In this document: positions 44,001 to 51,776 of the stretch, one piece after another
Position numbering within the stretch: the stretch's first letter is position 1
Layout of the letters: every line of letters starts with the position of its first letter
Assembly: GCF_024347215.1 (NCBI RefSeq)
Contig: NZ_AP025282.1
Location: forward strand, 2,418,001 to 2,482,000
Direction: 5' to 3'
Origin: Aliamphritea ceti
GTDB lineage: Bacteria; Pseudomonadota; Gammaproteobacteria; Pseudomonadales; Balneatricaceae
Length of the DNA stretch: 64,000 bases
Made by a program: the position numbers and the translations under genes
Notes under the pieces: model-generated
Told to the model about the DNA's origin: nothing
Databases searched by the model: none
Seen by the model: the letters and a program-made list of their open reading frames with translations, nothing else

Positions 44001-46860
44001 GACAGCAACAAATGCGGATATCACACTGGATAACAGTGGTAATAACTTTTCTTCGCTGGCTCTGAACGGGGTGAATGCCACGATCGAGGATAGTAATGCA
44101 TTGGCGCTGGCTGCTTCGACACTGACCGGAACTCTAGATATTACTTCAGGAGGCGGTCTCACTCAGTCTGGCGTTGGCGCTATTGATGTAGATGGAACGA
44201 CTACGCTGACTGCTAGCGGTGACATTACGTTAGAAAATGCATCCAATGACTTTAATAGTATAACCGCTTCGGCAAATAATCTCAGCGTGCGTGATACCGA
44301 TTCGCTGAACATTGCTGCTCTGAATGTTAATGATCTGGCTGTTACAGCCGGTGGTGAACTGACACAGACCGGTGCATTTGTGGTTACTAATACAGCCAGT
44401 ATTGATGCCAACGTAGCAACCCTGACTCAGGCAAATGATTTTAACACTCTGTCTTTGAGCGGTGCTTCGGCTCTGGTTAACGATGTGAACGCTATTGAGC
44501 TGGGCAACACGGATTTGACCGGTAGCTTAACATTGACAGCCGCTGGCAATATTACTCAGTCAGGTGCTGTTAAGGTTGATTTCGAGACTAACCTGACGGC
44601 AACGAATGCGGATATTACGCTTGTAAACGCGGCCAATGACTTCATCAGATTGTCTGCTTCTGCAAATAATTTGAGTGTGCGTGATGCTAATGCACTGAGT
44701 ATAGGTGCGTTGAGTGTAAATGATCTGAGCGTGACGACCGGCGGTGCTCTGACTCAGACGGGAGCGTTTGTTGTCGCTAACACGGCGAGTATTGATGCCA
44801 GCTCAGCCACGCTGACTCAGGCAAATAATTTCAACACATTATCGTTGAATGGCGGCACTGCCCAGATTAACGATGTTGACGGTGTTGTTCTGGGAAGTTC
44901 AGACCTGACAGGCAACTTAACAGTGACAGCTGCTGGAAATATCACTCAGTCCGGTGCGATTAAAGCCGGCGGGGCAACTAGTCTTACAGCAACAGGTGCT
45001 GACATCACACTGGATAACAACGGTAACAATTTCTTTTCGCTGGCGCTGGATGCTGTCAATGCCACGATAGAGGATAGCAATGCATTAACATTGGCTGCTT
45101 CAGCTCTGACCGGAAATCTGGATGTCACTTCCGGAGGCAACCTCACTCAGTCTGGTGCTATTGATGTGGACGGTGCGACCAGTCTGACCGCGACAAGTGG
45201 CGATATCACGCTGAATAACAGCGGTAATGATTTCAATAGTTTATCTGCTTCTGCAAATAATCTGAGTGCGCGCGATGTTAATGCATTGAGCATGGGCACT
45301 ATAAACGTAAATGATCTGAGTGTGACTGCCGGTGGTGCGTTGAGCCAGACCGGCGCGATTGTTGTCGCTAACACGGCGAGTATTGATGCAGATACAGTGA
45401 CACTGACTCAGGCAAACAACTTTAATACTCTGGAATTGAAAGCTGATTCTGCTCAGATCAACGATGTCGATAGCATCGTTCTGGGTGAATCTGATTTGAC
45501 AACGTCTCTGAGTGTAACTGCAGCAGGAGATATTTCTCAGATCGGTGCATTGTCAGTGCCTTCACTCTCGATAGATGCGGGCGCAGGCAATGTCACTCTT
45601 GAGCATACAGGCAATCAGTTTGATAACCTTAGTATCGCAGGGAATCATGTCAGTATTCGGGATCAGGACGCACTTGAATTGAGAGATGTGAATGCGGCGA
45701 ATTTTAAAGTTGTAGTTGATTCCGCAATTTCGCAACAGGTTGGAACGGTACTGACGGTCACTGATGAGCTGTCATTGTCTGCCAGCAACATTACGCTGGG
45801 CAATGCTAATCAGATCCATGCTGTTGAGCTACTGGGTGGTGGCAGTGTGATTCTGAAAAATACAGCAGATCTTGAGTTAAATGATATTGATGTCACTGAT
45901 TTAACACTGGATGTAACAGGTTCTATCAGTAATACCACCGCCAGTAATATTAATGTGGCAAATGCCTTTACGGTAACAAACACTGGAAATATTGATTTAG
46001 GTCGAATTAGCGGAGACCAGGTCAATTTTGGTTCGGTTGTGCTGAATAGCGGTAATGTGATTCTGCACGAAGATAGCAGTACTTTACTGCAATCTTCTAC
46101 AGCTTCTAGTTTAACTGTTAACAGTGCCGGCAATGTTACAGATGATGGTGATCTTTCTGTTTCTGGGCTGTTAACGGTTGATGCCTCAGGGGATATCGAA
46201 TTAGGAACGCTTGGGGCATCGGAAGTCACACGGTTTGGTCAGATCAGCCTGAAGGGGGCGAATATTCGCCTGATTGAGGAAGACGCCATATTGGTGAACC
46301 GTGCCGAAGGTGATTCAGTAGAGCTTATTTCTGAAACAGGTGGCATTAAAACCAACGGTACTCAGATTGTCGCCCAAAGCCTGCTGAGACTGGATGCCGG
46401 TCCCAATCAGGATATTGGTGACCCCGGGAACCTGGTTAATTTCACACTGGATACCAGCGGCTCATTGATTATTGATGCCCGGAGCGCATATCTGACTCAG
46501 TCGGCGGCTGATATTTCCCGTCAGGTTGCTTTGTTCAGTTCTACCGCATTGATTCGCTCAGAAGCAAACCTTAACGCGTTGACCCGATCTGAGGTTCAGT
46601 TCCTCAGTTATCTGTTGGGCCTGGATGATGCGCTCTTCAATGAGTTTGTGACAATTTTCGATGTGGCCGATGAGGGTATGTTGTTGCCTGAAGATCAGCG
46701 TGAAGAAGAGCTTGCATGGTTCAATAATGATGGGCGTTATCTGGTATCGGTTGATCGTAATGACCGCTTTGAGTATTACCATGATCAATGGGCGAAATAC
46801 GGTATTGTATTTTCTCTGCAGGCAATGAATACTCAGCAGGGCATCATGGAATGGATGTAA
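38071..46860 (+). CDS. TpsA, giant filamentous-haemagglutinin-type exoprotein with beta-helix repeats
   Basis: A 2929-residue exoprotein. The ATG at 38071 has AAGGA at proper spacing; the GTG at 38056 is an unlikely start. After an extended signal region (FVKSAMVAGVSGSVVIP) comes the TPS/haemagglutination domain (VDWQSFNVAQDELVKFEQP, VEGQGKVFLINPNGIVFGEN), the secretion signal recognised by the TpsB POTRAs. Residues about 520-2520 are built from roughly 66-residue units (SLTATNADITLDNSGN, NALTLAASTLTG, NITQSGA), three units making a 197-residue super-repeat. The C-terminus (LSYLLGLDDALFNEF to GIMEWM) is non-repetitive. The likely product is a long right-handed beta-helix on or released from the cell surface, an adhesin or contact factor. 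It is followed 24 bases later by sapC. Confidence 0.92.
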   Translation: MSWSRTAMSTFVKSAMVAGVSGSVVIPNQVLSAPKGGVISHGSGSINTNDKVTTVQQSSSSMVVDWQSFNVAQDELVKFEQPSTKAATLNRIHDQQASQILGRVEGQGKVFLINPNGIVFGENSSVNIGSLVASTKQISDHDFMSGNIVLQDSGDEGVIINKGTLMAATGGAVVLVGDTVVNEGVIQATKGRVILASAESATLDFDGDGLLKFKLTGETTGAESDTAVLNTGLISAADGSVLLTAKAARDVFANVVNNTGVIEAKGIDTSGGKIRLIGEGGAVRNSGQLIASSATGAGGDIDVTGDRTIVEAGALLDVSGETGGGNIRVGGGYQGKDTDINNSGETLVEESAELKADAGAGDGGRVIVWADETTSYKGSISARGGESQGDGGFAEVSGKETLQFSGDVDLSAPSGKTGELLIDPKNIRIAKSGSPISGNIDASDPPTDARIDVDDLIELLKTTNISLQATDNIFVEAGIDTSVNTGGVVATTNLTLDAGKDISINDEIRLVNGETLSLTAGGLISQSHSVTASSVNIDADTVTLTQANDFDTLSLNGATAQINDVDGVEFGSTDLTGNLTVTAAGNITQSGVVEVAGATSLTATNADITLDNSGNDFSSLALNGINATIEDSNALTLAASTLTGNLDVTSGGDLTQSGAIDVDGATSLTATNANITLFNASNDFSSLSASANNLSIRDVNALSMGALNVNNLTVTIGGDLTQSGAFVATNTANIDANSAILTQANNFKTLSLNGGSAEVNDVNSIELGASDLTGTLTVTAAGNITQSGAVEVAGATSLTATGSNITLDDSGNNFSSLALSGVNATIKDSNALTLAASTLTGTLDVTSGGNLIQSGAVDVDGATSLTATNADITLVNAGNDFSSLSASANNLSVSDANALRIAALNVNDLSVTTGGELTQTGAFVVTNTANVDASSAILTQANNFKTLSLNGGSAEVNDVNSIELGASDLTGTLTVTAVGNITQSGAVEVAGATSLTATGSNITLDDSGNNFSSLALSGVNATIKDSNALTLAASTLTGTLDVTSGGNLIQSGAVDVDGATSLTATNADITLVNAGNDFSSLSASANNLSVSDANALRIAALNVNDLSVTTGGELTQTGAFVVTNTANVDASSAILTQANNFKTLSLNGGSAEVNDVNSIELGASDLTGTLTVTAVGNITQSGAVEVAGATSLTATGSNITLDDSGNNFSSLALSGVNATIKDSNALTLAASTLTGTLDVTSGGNLIQSGAVDVDGATSLTATNADITLVNAGNDFSSLSASANNLSVSDANALRIAALNVNDLSVTTGGELTQTGAFVVTNTANVDASSAILTQANNFKTLSLNGGSAEVNDVNSIELGASDLTGTLTVTAVGNITQSGAVEVAGATSLTATGSNITLDDSGNNFSSLALSGVNATIKDSNALTLAASTLTGTLDVTSGGNLIQSGAVDVDGATSLTATNADITLVNAGNDFSSLSASANNLSVSDANALRIAALNVNDLTVTAGGALTQTGAFVVTNNTSLNGTATLNHASNDFNKLTVSGNKNISLTDMNEIVIAESSLSGDLTITAGGNITQSGAIDLDGVSILTASGDITLENAGNDFNSLSASANNLSVRDANALSIAALNVNDLSVTTGGELTQTGAFVVTNNTSLNGTATLNHASNDFNKLTVSGNKNISLTDMNEIEIAKSSLSGGLTIVAGGHITQSDAIEVGGATSLTATGGDITLLNVGNDFSSLSASANNLSVRDANALSIAALNVNDLTVTTGGALTQTGAFVVTNDASINGTATLNHANNDFNTLTVSGNKNITLTDVNEIVIAESGLSGNLTIAAGGNITQSGAIDVDGVSILSTSGDITLENSGNDFNSLSASAANLSVHDVNALSMGAVTVDHLSVTAGGALTQTDAFVVANTANINASSATLTQANNFNTLTLNGGSAEINDVNAIELGSTGLTGSLEITTAGNITQSGAIEVGGATSLTATNADITLDNSGNNFSSLALNGVNATIEDSNALALAASTLTGTLDITSGGGLTQSGVGAIDVDGTTTLTASGDITLENASNDFNSITASANNLSVRDTDSLNIAALNVNDLAVTAGGELTQTGAFVVTNTASIDANVATLTQANDFNTLSLSGASALVNDVNAIELGNTDLTGSLTLTAAGNITQSGAVKVDFETNLTATNADITLVNAANDFIRLSASANNLSVRDANALSIGALSVNDLSVTTGGALTQTGAFVVANTASIDASSATLTQANNFNTLSLNGGTAQINDVDGVVLGSSDLTGNLTVTAAGNITQSGAIKAGGATSLTATGADITLDNNGNNFFSLALDAVNATIEDSNALTLAASALTGNLDVTSGGNLTQSGAIDVDGATSLTATSGDITLNNSGNDFNSLSASANNLSARDVNALSMGTINVNDLSVTAGGALSQTGAIVVANTASIDADTVTLTQANNFNTLELKADSAQINDVDSIVLGESDLTTSLSVTAAGDISQIGALSVPSLSIDAGAGNVTLEHTGNQFDNLSIAGNHVSIRDQDALELRDVNAANFKVVVDSAISQQVGTVLTVTDELSLSASNITLGNANQIHAVELLGGGSVILKNTADLELNDIDVTDLTLDVTGSISNTTASNINVANAFTVTNTGNIDLGRISGDQVNFGSVVLNSGNVILHEDSSTLLQSSTASSLTVNSAGNVTDDGDLSVSGLLTVDASGDIELGTLGASEVTRFGQISLKGANIRLIEEDAILVNRAEGDSVELISETGGIKTNGTQIVAQSLLRLDAGPNQDIGDPGNLVNFTLDTSGSLIIDARSAYLTQSAADISRQVALFSSTALIRSEANLNALTRSEVQFLSYLLGLDDALFNEFVTIFDVADEGMLLPEDQREEELAWFNNDGRYLVSVDRNDRFEYYHDQWAKYGIVFSLQAMNTQQGIMEWM
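39640..45600 (+). repeat. Degenerate coding repeats of about 197 codons / 66-codon subunits in tpsA
   Basis: The tpsA middle consists of recurring blocks encoding SGAIDVDGATSLTAT, SSLSASANNLSVRDANAL, LTQANNFNTLSLNGG and NITQSGAIEVGGATS in fixed order. Most copies are diverged. The block from about 40275 to 42545 is nearly identical between copies. Confidence 0.9.
40626..42398 (+). repeat. Three near-perfect 591-bp tandem repeats in tpsA
   Basis: Copies 40626-41216, 41217-41807 and 41808-42398 are exactly 591 bases each. The only difference I see is a silent T-to-C at 42370 (Leu codon). Partial copies flank the array (about 40275-40625 and 42399-42545). Copy number is likely to vary by slippage or recombination, and the true number may be misassembled. 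Confidence 0.95.
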
Positions 46861-46884
46861 TAATGGATAGGGAGTGTCGACCGA

Positions 46885-47628
46885 ATGAGTGTTAAAAAAC
46901 CTTTATTTTACAACAAGATTACAGCGCTGAGTCACCGCACTCACGGTGCTTGCTATCTTGATAATAACGTTGGTTTCCATTTCGCGAAGGAAGCAAACTC
47001 CGTCCCGGTGGGCGTCAACGAGTTTGCTTCTGCCTGTCATTCTTTTCCTATTGTGTTTTTGCTGGAAGACAATGAAGCGGTGCCTATTATTGTGCTGGCT
47101 ATTCAGGCAAACCTGAATCAATGGGTCAGCGCTGAAGGTGAATGGTCTGGACAATATATACCTGCTTATATTCGCCGTTACCCGTTTATTGCTGTCCGGA
47201 CCGATGAGAGTGAATTAACACTCTGTATCGATGAGAAAAGCGACAAACTGAACCGCGATGGTCGTGGTATCCCTCTGTTCGAAGGTGAAAAGCCAAGCGA
47301 ATTCCTGAAACAGATTCTTAAGTTTACTGAGGCTTTTGAGGCAGAGCGGGATCGAAACCAGATGCTTTCGGCGCTCTTGCAGGAATTAGATCTGCTGGAA
47401 CCTGCTCAGCTTAATGCTAAACCAGAAGCGGAGCGTACTATTTTGTCGGGCTTTTGGGTGGTTTCCAGGGCTCGACTTGAGCAACTGGATCAGGAGAGTG
47501 TCGCCAGACTTCACAAAGCTGGGGCGCTGGAACTCATCTACCAGCATCTGTTATCCCTTAAGTGCTTTCAGCAATTAAAGCTGGAACAAAAACAATCTGA
47601 TAATGCTATAGCAGAAGGAGCTGCTTAA
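46885..47628 (+). CDS. SapC family protein
   Basis: A 247-residue protein with the SapC (PF07277-type) pattern: NSVPVGVNEFASACHSFPIV, LNQWVSAEGEWSGQYIPAYI, RRYPFIAV, then a C-terminal helical part. SapC proteins are named after an S-layer transport locus in Campylobacter, and their molecular role is not established. It has no signal peptide. It lies 24 bases after tpsA, and its stop overlaps the tssA ATG (TAATG), so it bridges the two-partner secretion pair and the T6SS sheath operon in one transcript. Confidence 0.85.
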   Translation: MSVKKPLFYNKITALSHRTHGACYLDNNVGFHFAKEANSVPVGVNEFASACHSFPIVFLLEDNEAVPIIVLAIQANLNQWVSAEGEWSGQYIPAYIRRYPFIAVRTDESELTLCIDEKSDKLNRDGRGIPLFEGEKPSEFLKQILKFTEAFEAERDRNQMLSALLQELDLLEPAQLNAKPEAERTILSGFWVVSRARLEQLDQESVARLHKAGALELIYQHLLSLKCFQQLKLEQKQSDNAIAEGAA

Positions 47629-49265
47629 TGGATCAGCAGGAAGTTCTGAATTATGCATTGCCGTTATCGGGAGAGTTATCCGCAGGGCCAGAGGTAAAGC
47701 ATAATGATGATTTTACGGCGTTAGAAGATGAACTGAGAAAGTCAGAAGGCATCAATATACAGCCGGTTGACTGGGATAAGGTCGAAACGCTGGCTGCAAA
47801 GATATTGAAGGAGCAAAGTAAGGACCTGCGGGTAGCTGCGCGCCTGGCAGCTGCGCTTTTTTATCGTTATAGCTTTGAAGGTCTTAATCTGGGCTTCCAG
47901 CTATTACGTGATCTGGTCAATGCGCCATATTGGTCTGAGATCCATCCTGCCAGACCTAAGAGTCGTGGTGCCGCAGTAACCTGGCTGCTGCAAAAGATTG
48001 ACAGGCCCTTTTCTGAATACCAGTCGACATTAGATCAGGCCGTATCAGTTATTGATGCGACAAATGCCTTTGTCGAGCTGGATAACAGCCTGGCTGACAA
48101 ACTGGGTGACAAAGCCCCCAGTTTATTTGATTTCAGGAATGTTCTCGGCCGGTATAAGCAAGAGGCTGAATTCCTACTCGAAGAGGCAAAGCAAAAACAG
48201 GCGGAGCCAGAGCCCGCACCAGAACCTGAAATCAGTAAGCCAGTGAGTCAGGACAACGGGTCTGCACCTGTCAGGGTGCCGGCAGAGCAACCGACACCTG
48301 CAGCTGCGCCTGAAGCCGTGAAAGCGCCTGTTCATACACCTGTGGCGGTATCATCTTCGGAAGATATTGCTAAAGCGCTCCGCTCATGTGGTTCGACAAT
48401 TACTAAAGCTGCACACTTGCTACGTTCACAAAGAGTGAATGATGCTTATCCCTATTTTCTTCTGCGTTCCGGTGTCTGGATGCAGCTAAAGGAAACGCCT
48501 CCTGATGCTGTTTTACCGGCACCTGCCGAAAGTAAAGTGATGGCCTTGAAACAGTTGGAGCAGGCTAAAGACTGGCCGGGTTTGATTGAAGAATGTGAAA
48601 AAACCTTCGCATCGGGTCAGGTCTTCTGGCTTTCCCTACACCGTATGGTAGCTAATGCGCTGGAAGCGATTACCGCAAAAGAAGCGGCACAGGCTGTCAA
48701 AGATTCGGTCTCCATGTTGGTATCCCGAATGCCGGAACTGCTTAACGGAAGCTTTGCTAATGGCGAAGGTTTTGCCGATGAAATGACCAAAGCGTGGATC
48801 GCTTCTCTCAGCACCGGATCAGTTGATGCGCCAGCGGCAGATAAAGGTTCTGCAACAGCCTCAGCACCCTGGCATGAGGTTGCTGCCAAAGCTAAGCAGT
48901 CTGCAATCAGCGGTGATTTTGATCAGGGTCTGGCGATGTTTAAAAGTGGCATTGCCGCAGTCAGTAGTCTGAGAGAGCAGGCCTACTGGCAGTTTGAGCA
49001 GGCCCGCTATTGCTTTGAGAGCGGGTATCTCGACATAGCTCAACCTCAACTGACGTATCTGCAGCAAATGATCGAAGAAAAACAGCTGCAGCATTGGGAG
49101 CCACTTCTGCATCTGGATGTGATCAGGCTTCTGGTGAATTGCCATATGCAAAATCAGACAAAGAAAAAATATACAACAGAGCAGCTTATCCATGTTGATC
49201 AACTGAAGGCGCATTTGTGCCTGATGGATCCTCTGGGCGCGCTGTCCATTCTCAAAACAAACTAA
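47628..49265 (+). CDS. tssA: TssA, T6SS sheath assembly cap/initiator
   Basis: A 545-residue protein with the N-terminal ImpA domain (LPLSGELSAGPEVKHNDDF, then DLRVAARLAAALFYRYSFEG and LLRDLVNAPYWSEIHPARPK). A Pro/Ala/Glu linker (about 190-245) precedes a VasJ-like C-terminal domain (LLRSQRVNDAYPYFLLRSGV, ARYCFESGYLDIAQPQL). TssA primes baseplate docking and caps the growing tail. The start overlaps the sapC stop and has AAGGAG upstream. It opens the tssA-B-C-E-F-G-H block. Confidence 0.93.
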   Translation: MDQQEVLNYALPLSGELSAGPEVKHNDDFTALEDELRKSEGINIQPVDWDKVETLAAKILKEQSKDLRVAARLAAALFYRYSFEGLNLGFQLLRDLVNAPYWSEIHPARPKSRGAAVTWLLQKIDRPFSEYQSTLDQAVSVIDATNAFVELDNSLADKLGDKAPSLFDFRNVLGRYKQEAEFLLEEAKQKQAEPEPAPEPEISKPVSQDNGSAPVRVPAEQPTPAAAPEAVKAPVHTPVAVSSSEDIAKALRSCGSTITKAAHLLRSQRVNDAYPYFLLRSGVWMQLKETPPDAVLPAPAESKVMALKQLEQAKDWPGLIEECEKTFASGQVFWLSLHRMVANALEAITAKEAAQAVKDSVSMLVSRMPELLNGSFANGEGFADEMTKAWIASLSTGSVDAPAADKGSATASAPWHEVAAKAKQSAISGDFDQGLAMFKSGIAAVSSLREQAYWQFEQARYCFESGYLDIAQPQLTYLQQMIEEKQLQHWEPLLHLDVIRLLVNCHMQNQTKKKYTTEQLIHVDQLKAHLCLMDPLGALSILKTN

Positions 49266-49279
49266 CGAAGGAAGTAACC

Positions 49280-49768
49280 ATGGCTAAAGAAGGATCAGTC
49301 GCTCCTAAGGAAAGGATCAATATTGTCTATAAGCCTGCTATAGGCGATGCAAAGGAAGAGATTGAATTACCGCTGAAGATCATGATGGTGGGTGATTATA
49401 CTTTGCGTGAAGACGAAGACGAGGTGGAGGACCGTGAGCTGATTGATGTCGACAAGGCGAATTTTAACGACGTCATGTCTAATCAGAAGCTGAGCTTGCA
49501 ACTGACAGTGCCTAATAAATTGTCTGGTGAAGAGGGCGATGAAATGCCCGTGGATCTGAGCATCGATACGCTGAAAGATTTTGAGCCAGAAGCCGTGGTC
49601 CGCCAGGTTCCGGAAATGGCTAAGCTCCTCGAGCTGCGAGAAGCATTGTCATTCTTGAAAGGTCCACTGGGCAACGTACCTGCTTTTCGTAAGCAGATTG
49701 ATGAGCTGTTAGGCGACGACGAGTCACGTCAGAAGTTGATGGCTGAACTCGGCATTGAGCAACCGTAA
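49280..49768 (+). CDS. tssB: TssB (VipA), small sheath protein
   Basis: A 162-residue protein with typical VipA segments: RINIVYKPAIGDAKEEIELP, MMVGDYTLRED, the VDKANFNDVM helix and a DFEPEAVVRQVPEMAKLLELR region that pairs with TssC. TssB and TssC form the contractile sheath. The ATG at 49280 (AAGGAAG upstream) is chosen; the earlier ATG at 49217 lies in tssA. Length is standard. Confidence 0.97.
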   Translation: MAKEGSVAPKERINIVYKPAIGDAKEEIELPLKIMMVGDYTLREDEDEVEDRELIDVDKANFNDVMSNQKLSLQLTVPNKLSGEEGDEMPVDLSIDTLKDFEPEAVVRQVPEMAKLLELREALSFLKGPLGNVPAFRKQIDELLGDDESRQKLMAELGIEQP

Positions 49769-49802
49769 GTTTACGCGGCAATTAAGGTAAAGGAATAAAA
49801 AG

Positions 49803-51287
49803 ATGTCAGAACAGGAAATGATTGCGGGGCAAGCTGAAGTCGTTGAAACAGAGAGCGGCTCCTTGCTCGATCAGATTTTGCAGCAAACCAACATGAAAGC
49901 AGGTGATGAGTCTTATGATGTTGCATCGAAAGGTGTACAGGCTTTCATTGCAGAGATCCTGACTTCGGGTGAGAAGACCGAGCGGGTTCGTAAACAGCTT
50001 GTCGACGATATGATTGCTGAGATCGATGAAAAACTGAGTCTTCAACTTGACCAGATTCTGCATAACGAGAAAGTGCAGAAACTGGAATCGGCCTGGCGTG
50101 GCCTGAAGTTTGTTGTTGACCGGACCGATTTCCGCGAGAACAACAAAATTCAAATCCTGAATGTTTCAAAGGATGATCTGGCTGTCGATTTTGAAGATGC
50201 GTCAGAGATCACCCAGTCAGGTTTATACAAGCAGGTTTATACCGCTGAATACGGTCAGCACGGTGGTGAACCTGTAGCTGCAATTATGGCCAACTATGAG
50301 TTTGAACACAGCGCTCCGGATATCAGCTTACTGCAGAACGTAGCCAGTGTTTCCACTATGGCGCATGCGCCGTTCATCGGTGCTGCATCTCCAAAGTTCT
50401 TTGGCGTTGAAGACATTCAATCGTTGCCAAATCTGAACGATATCGCAGCTATTTTCGAAGGGCCTCAGTATGCTAAGTGGCGTTCGTTCCGTGAAAGCGA
50501 GGATGCCAGAAGTGTTGGTTTGACCCTGCCGAGATTCCTGCTGCGTTTACCTTATCATGAGCGTGATAACCCGGTTAAGGCGTTCTGTTATAACGAGAAC
50601 ATCGACGGTGATCATCAGAATTATCTATGGGGCAACACCTCTTTTGCGTTTGCTTCACGTCTGACTGAGAGCTTTGCTAAATACCGCTGGTGCCCGAATA
50701 TTATTGGTCCGCAGAGCGGTGGTGCTGTTGAAGATCTGCCGTTGCATCAGTATGAAGCAATGGGCCAGATTGAAACGAAAATCCCTACTGAAGTACTGGT
50801 ATCGGATCGCCGTGAATTTGAACTGGCGGAAGCGGGCTTTATCCCTCTTACCTTCAGAAAAGGCAGCGATAACGCAGCATTCTTCTCTGCTAACTCGACT
50901 CAGAAGCCGAAATTCTTTGGTATTAGCAAGGAAGGCAAAGAAGCTGAGATGAACTACAAACTCAGCACTCAGTTGCCGTATATGTTCATCGTTAACCGTC
51001 TGGCGCACTACATCAAAGTGCTGCAGCGGGAGAACATTGGTAGCTGGAAAGAGCGCAACGATCTGGAAGAAGAACTGAATGTCTGGATCCGTCAGTTTGT
51101 CGCCAATCAGGATGGTGCGAGTGCCGAAGTACGTAGCCGACGTCCGCTGCGTGATGCAAGCATTCAGGTTTCCGATGTTGAGGGTGAACCGGGCTTTTAC
51201 CGTGTATCTATGAACGTGCGTCCGCACTTCAAATACATGGGGGCAGATTTCACTCTGTCTTTGGTTGGTAAGCTGGATAAGTCCTGA
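49803..51287 (+). CDS. tssC: TssC (VipB), large sheath protein
   Basis: A 494-residue VipB with the family landmarks KVQKLESAWRGLKFVVDRTD, NVSKDDLAVDF, MAHAPFIGAASPKFFGV, YAKWRSFRESEDARSVGL and a C-terminal RPHFKYMGADFTLSLVGKLD. It polymerises with TssB into the contractile sheath, and its contracted form is the ClpV substrate. AAGGAATAAAAAG precedes the ATG. It lies 34 bases after tssB. Confidence 0.97.
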   Translation: MSEQEMIAGQAEVVETESGSLLDQILQQTNMKAGDESYDVASKGVQAFIAEILTSGEKTERVRKQLVDDMIAEIDEKLSLQLDQILHNEKVQKLESAWRGLKFVVDRTDFRENNKIQILNVSKDDLAVDFEDASEITQSGLYKQVYTAEYGQHGGEPVAAIMANYEFEHSAPDISLLQNVASVSTMAHAPFIGAASPKFFGVEDIQSLPNLNDIAAIFEGPQYAKWRSFRESEDARSVGLTLPRFLLRLPYHERDNPVKAFCYNENIDGDHQNYLWGNTSFAFASRLTESFAKYRWCPNIIGPQSGGAVEDLPLHQYEAMGQIETKIPTEVLVSDRREFELAEAGFIPLTFRKGSDNAAFFSANSTQKPKFFGISKEGKEAEMNYKLSTQLPYMFIVNRLAHYIKVLQRENIGSWKERNDLEEELNVWIRQFVANQDGASAEVRSRRPLRDASIQVSDVEGEPGFYRVSMNVRPHFKYMGADFTLSLVGKLDKS

Positions 51288-51353
51288 TAACCGACCTGCA
51301 GGACGAGGGGGCTCTGTTGTATACCTCGTCCTGCACATGCCTGGAGGGTAAAG

Positions 51354-51773
51354 ATGCTTGAGTATTCATTATTGCAGCGGATTGCATTAGGTGATGAAGG
51401 TGCGCAGCGGTCACTTGAGGTAGGGGTGGATAAGCTTCGCCAATCCGTCCGGTTGCATTTACAGAACCTGTTTAACGTGCGTTATGGCAGTGTTACTGCA
51501 TTACCTGAGTATGGTTTGCCTGATTTTAATGACCTGGATTTGAATAGCGGATATATGCAGGCAGTTAAGGATATGCGTAAAGCGATTAAACGGGCATTGG
51601 AACTGTATGAGCCTCGTCTGGATCAGACCCGCGTATCCTTTACACAGAATGAAGATGATCCGACGGATCTGCGCTTTGAGATTGTGGCGCGTTTGGTTGT
51701 TCCCGGAAGCCCTGTGCGAGTTAAGTTTGAAACTATGATGGGAAATGATGGCTTATTTAAAGTACAGAGCTGA
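51354..51773 (+). CDS. tssE: TssE, gp25-like baseplate protein
   Basis: A 139-residue protein with the gp25 fold: LRQSVRLHLQNLFNVRYGSV, LPEYGLPDFNDLDLNSGYM and IKRALELYEPRLDQTRVSF. TssE sits at the baseplate and initiates sheath polymerisation. A GGAGGG ribosome site precedes the ATG. The tssF start follows the stop by three bases. Confidence 0.95.
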   Translation: MLEYSLLQRIALGDEGAQRSLEVGVDKLRQSVRLHLQNLFNVRYGSVTALPEYGLPDFNDLDLNSGYMQAVKDMRKAIKRALELYEPRLDQTRVSFTQNEDDPTDLRFEIVARLVVPGSPVRVKFETMMGNDGLFKVQS

Positions 51774-51776
51774 GTA

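Noticed and set aside
39640..45600. Regular repeats suggesting a CRISPR or satellite array
   Set aside because: The repeats are hundreds of bases long, in frame, without unique short spacers, and encode a continuous exoprotein.
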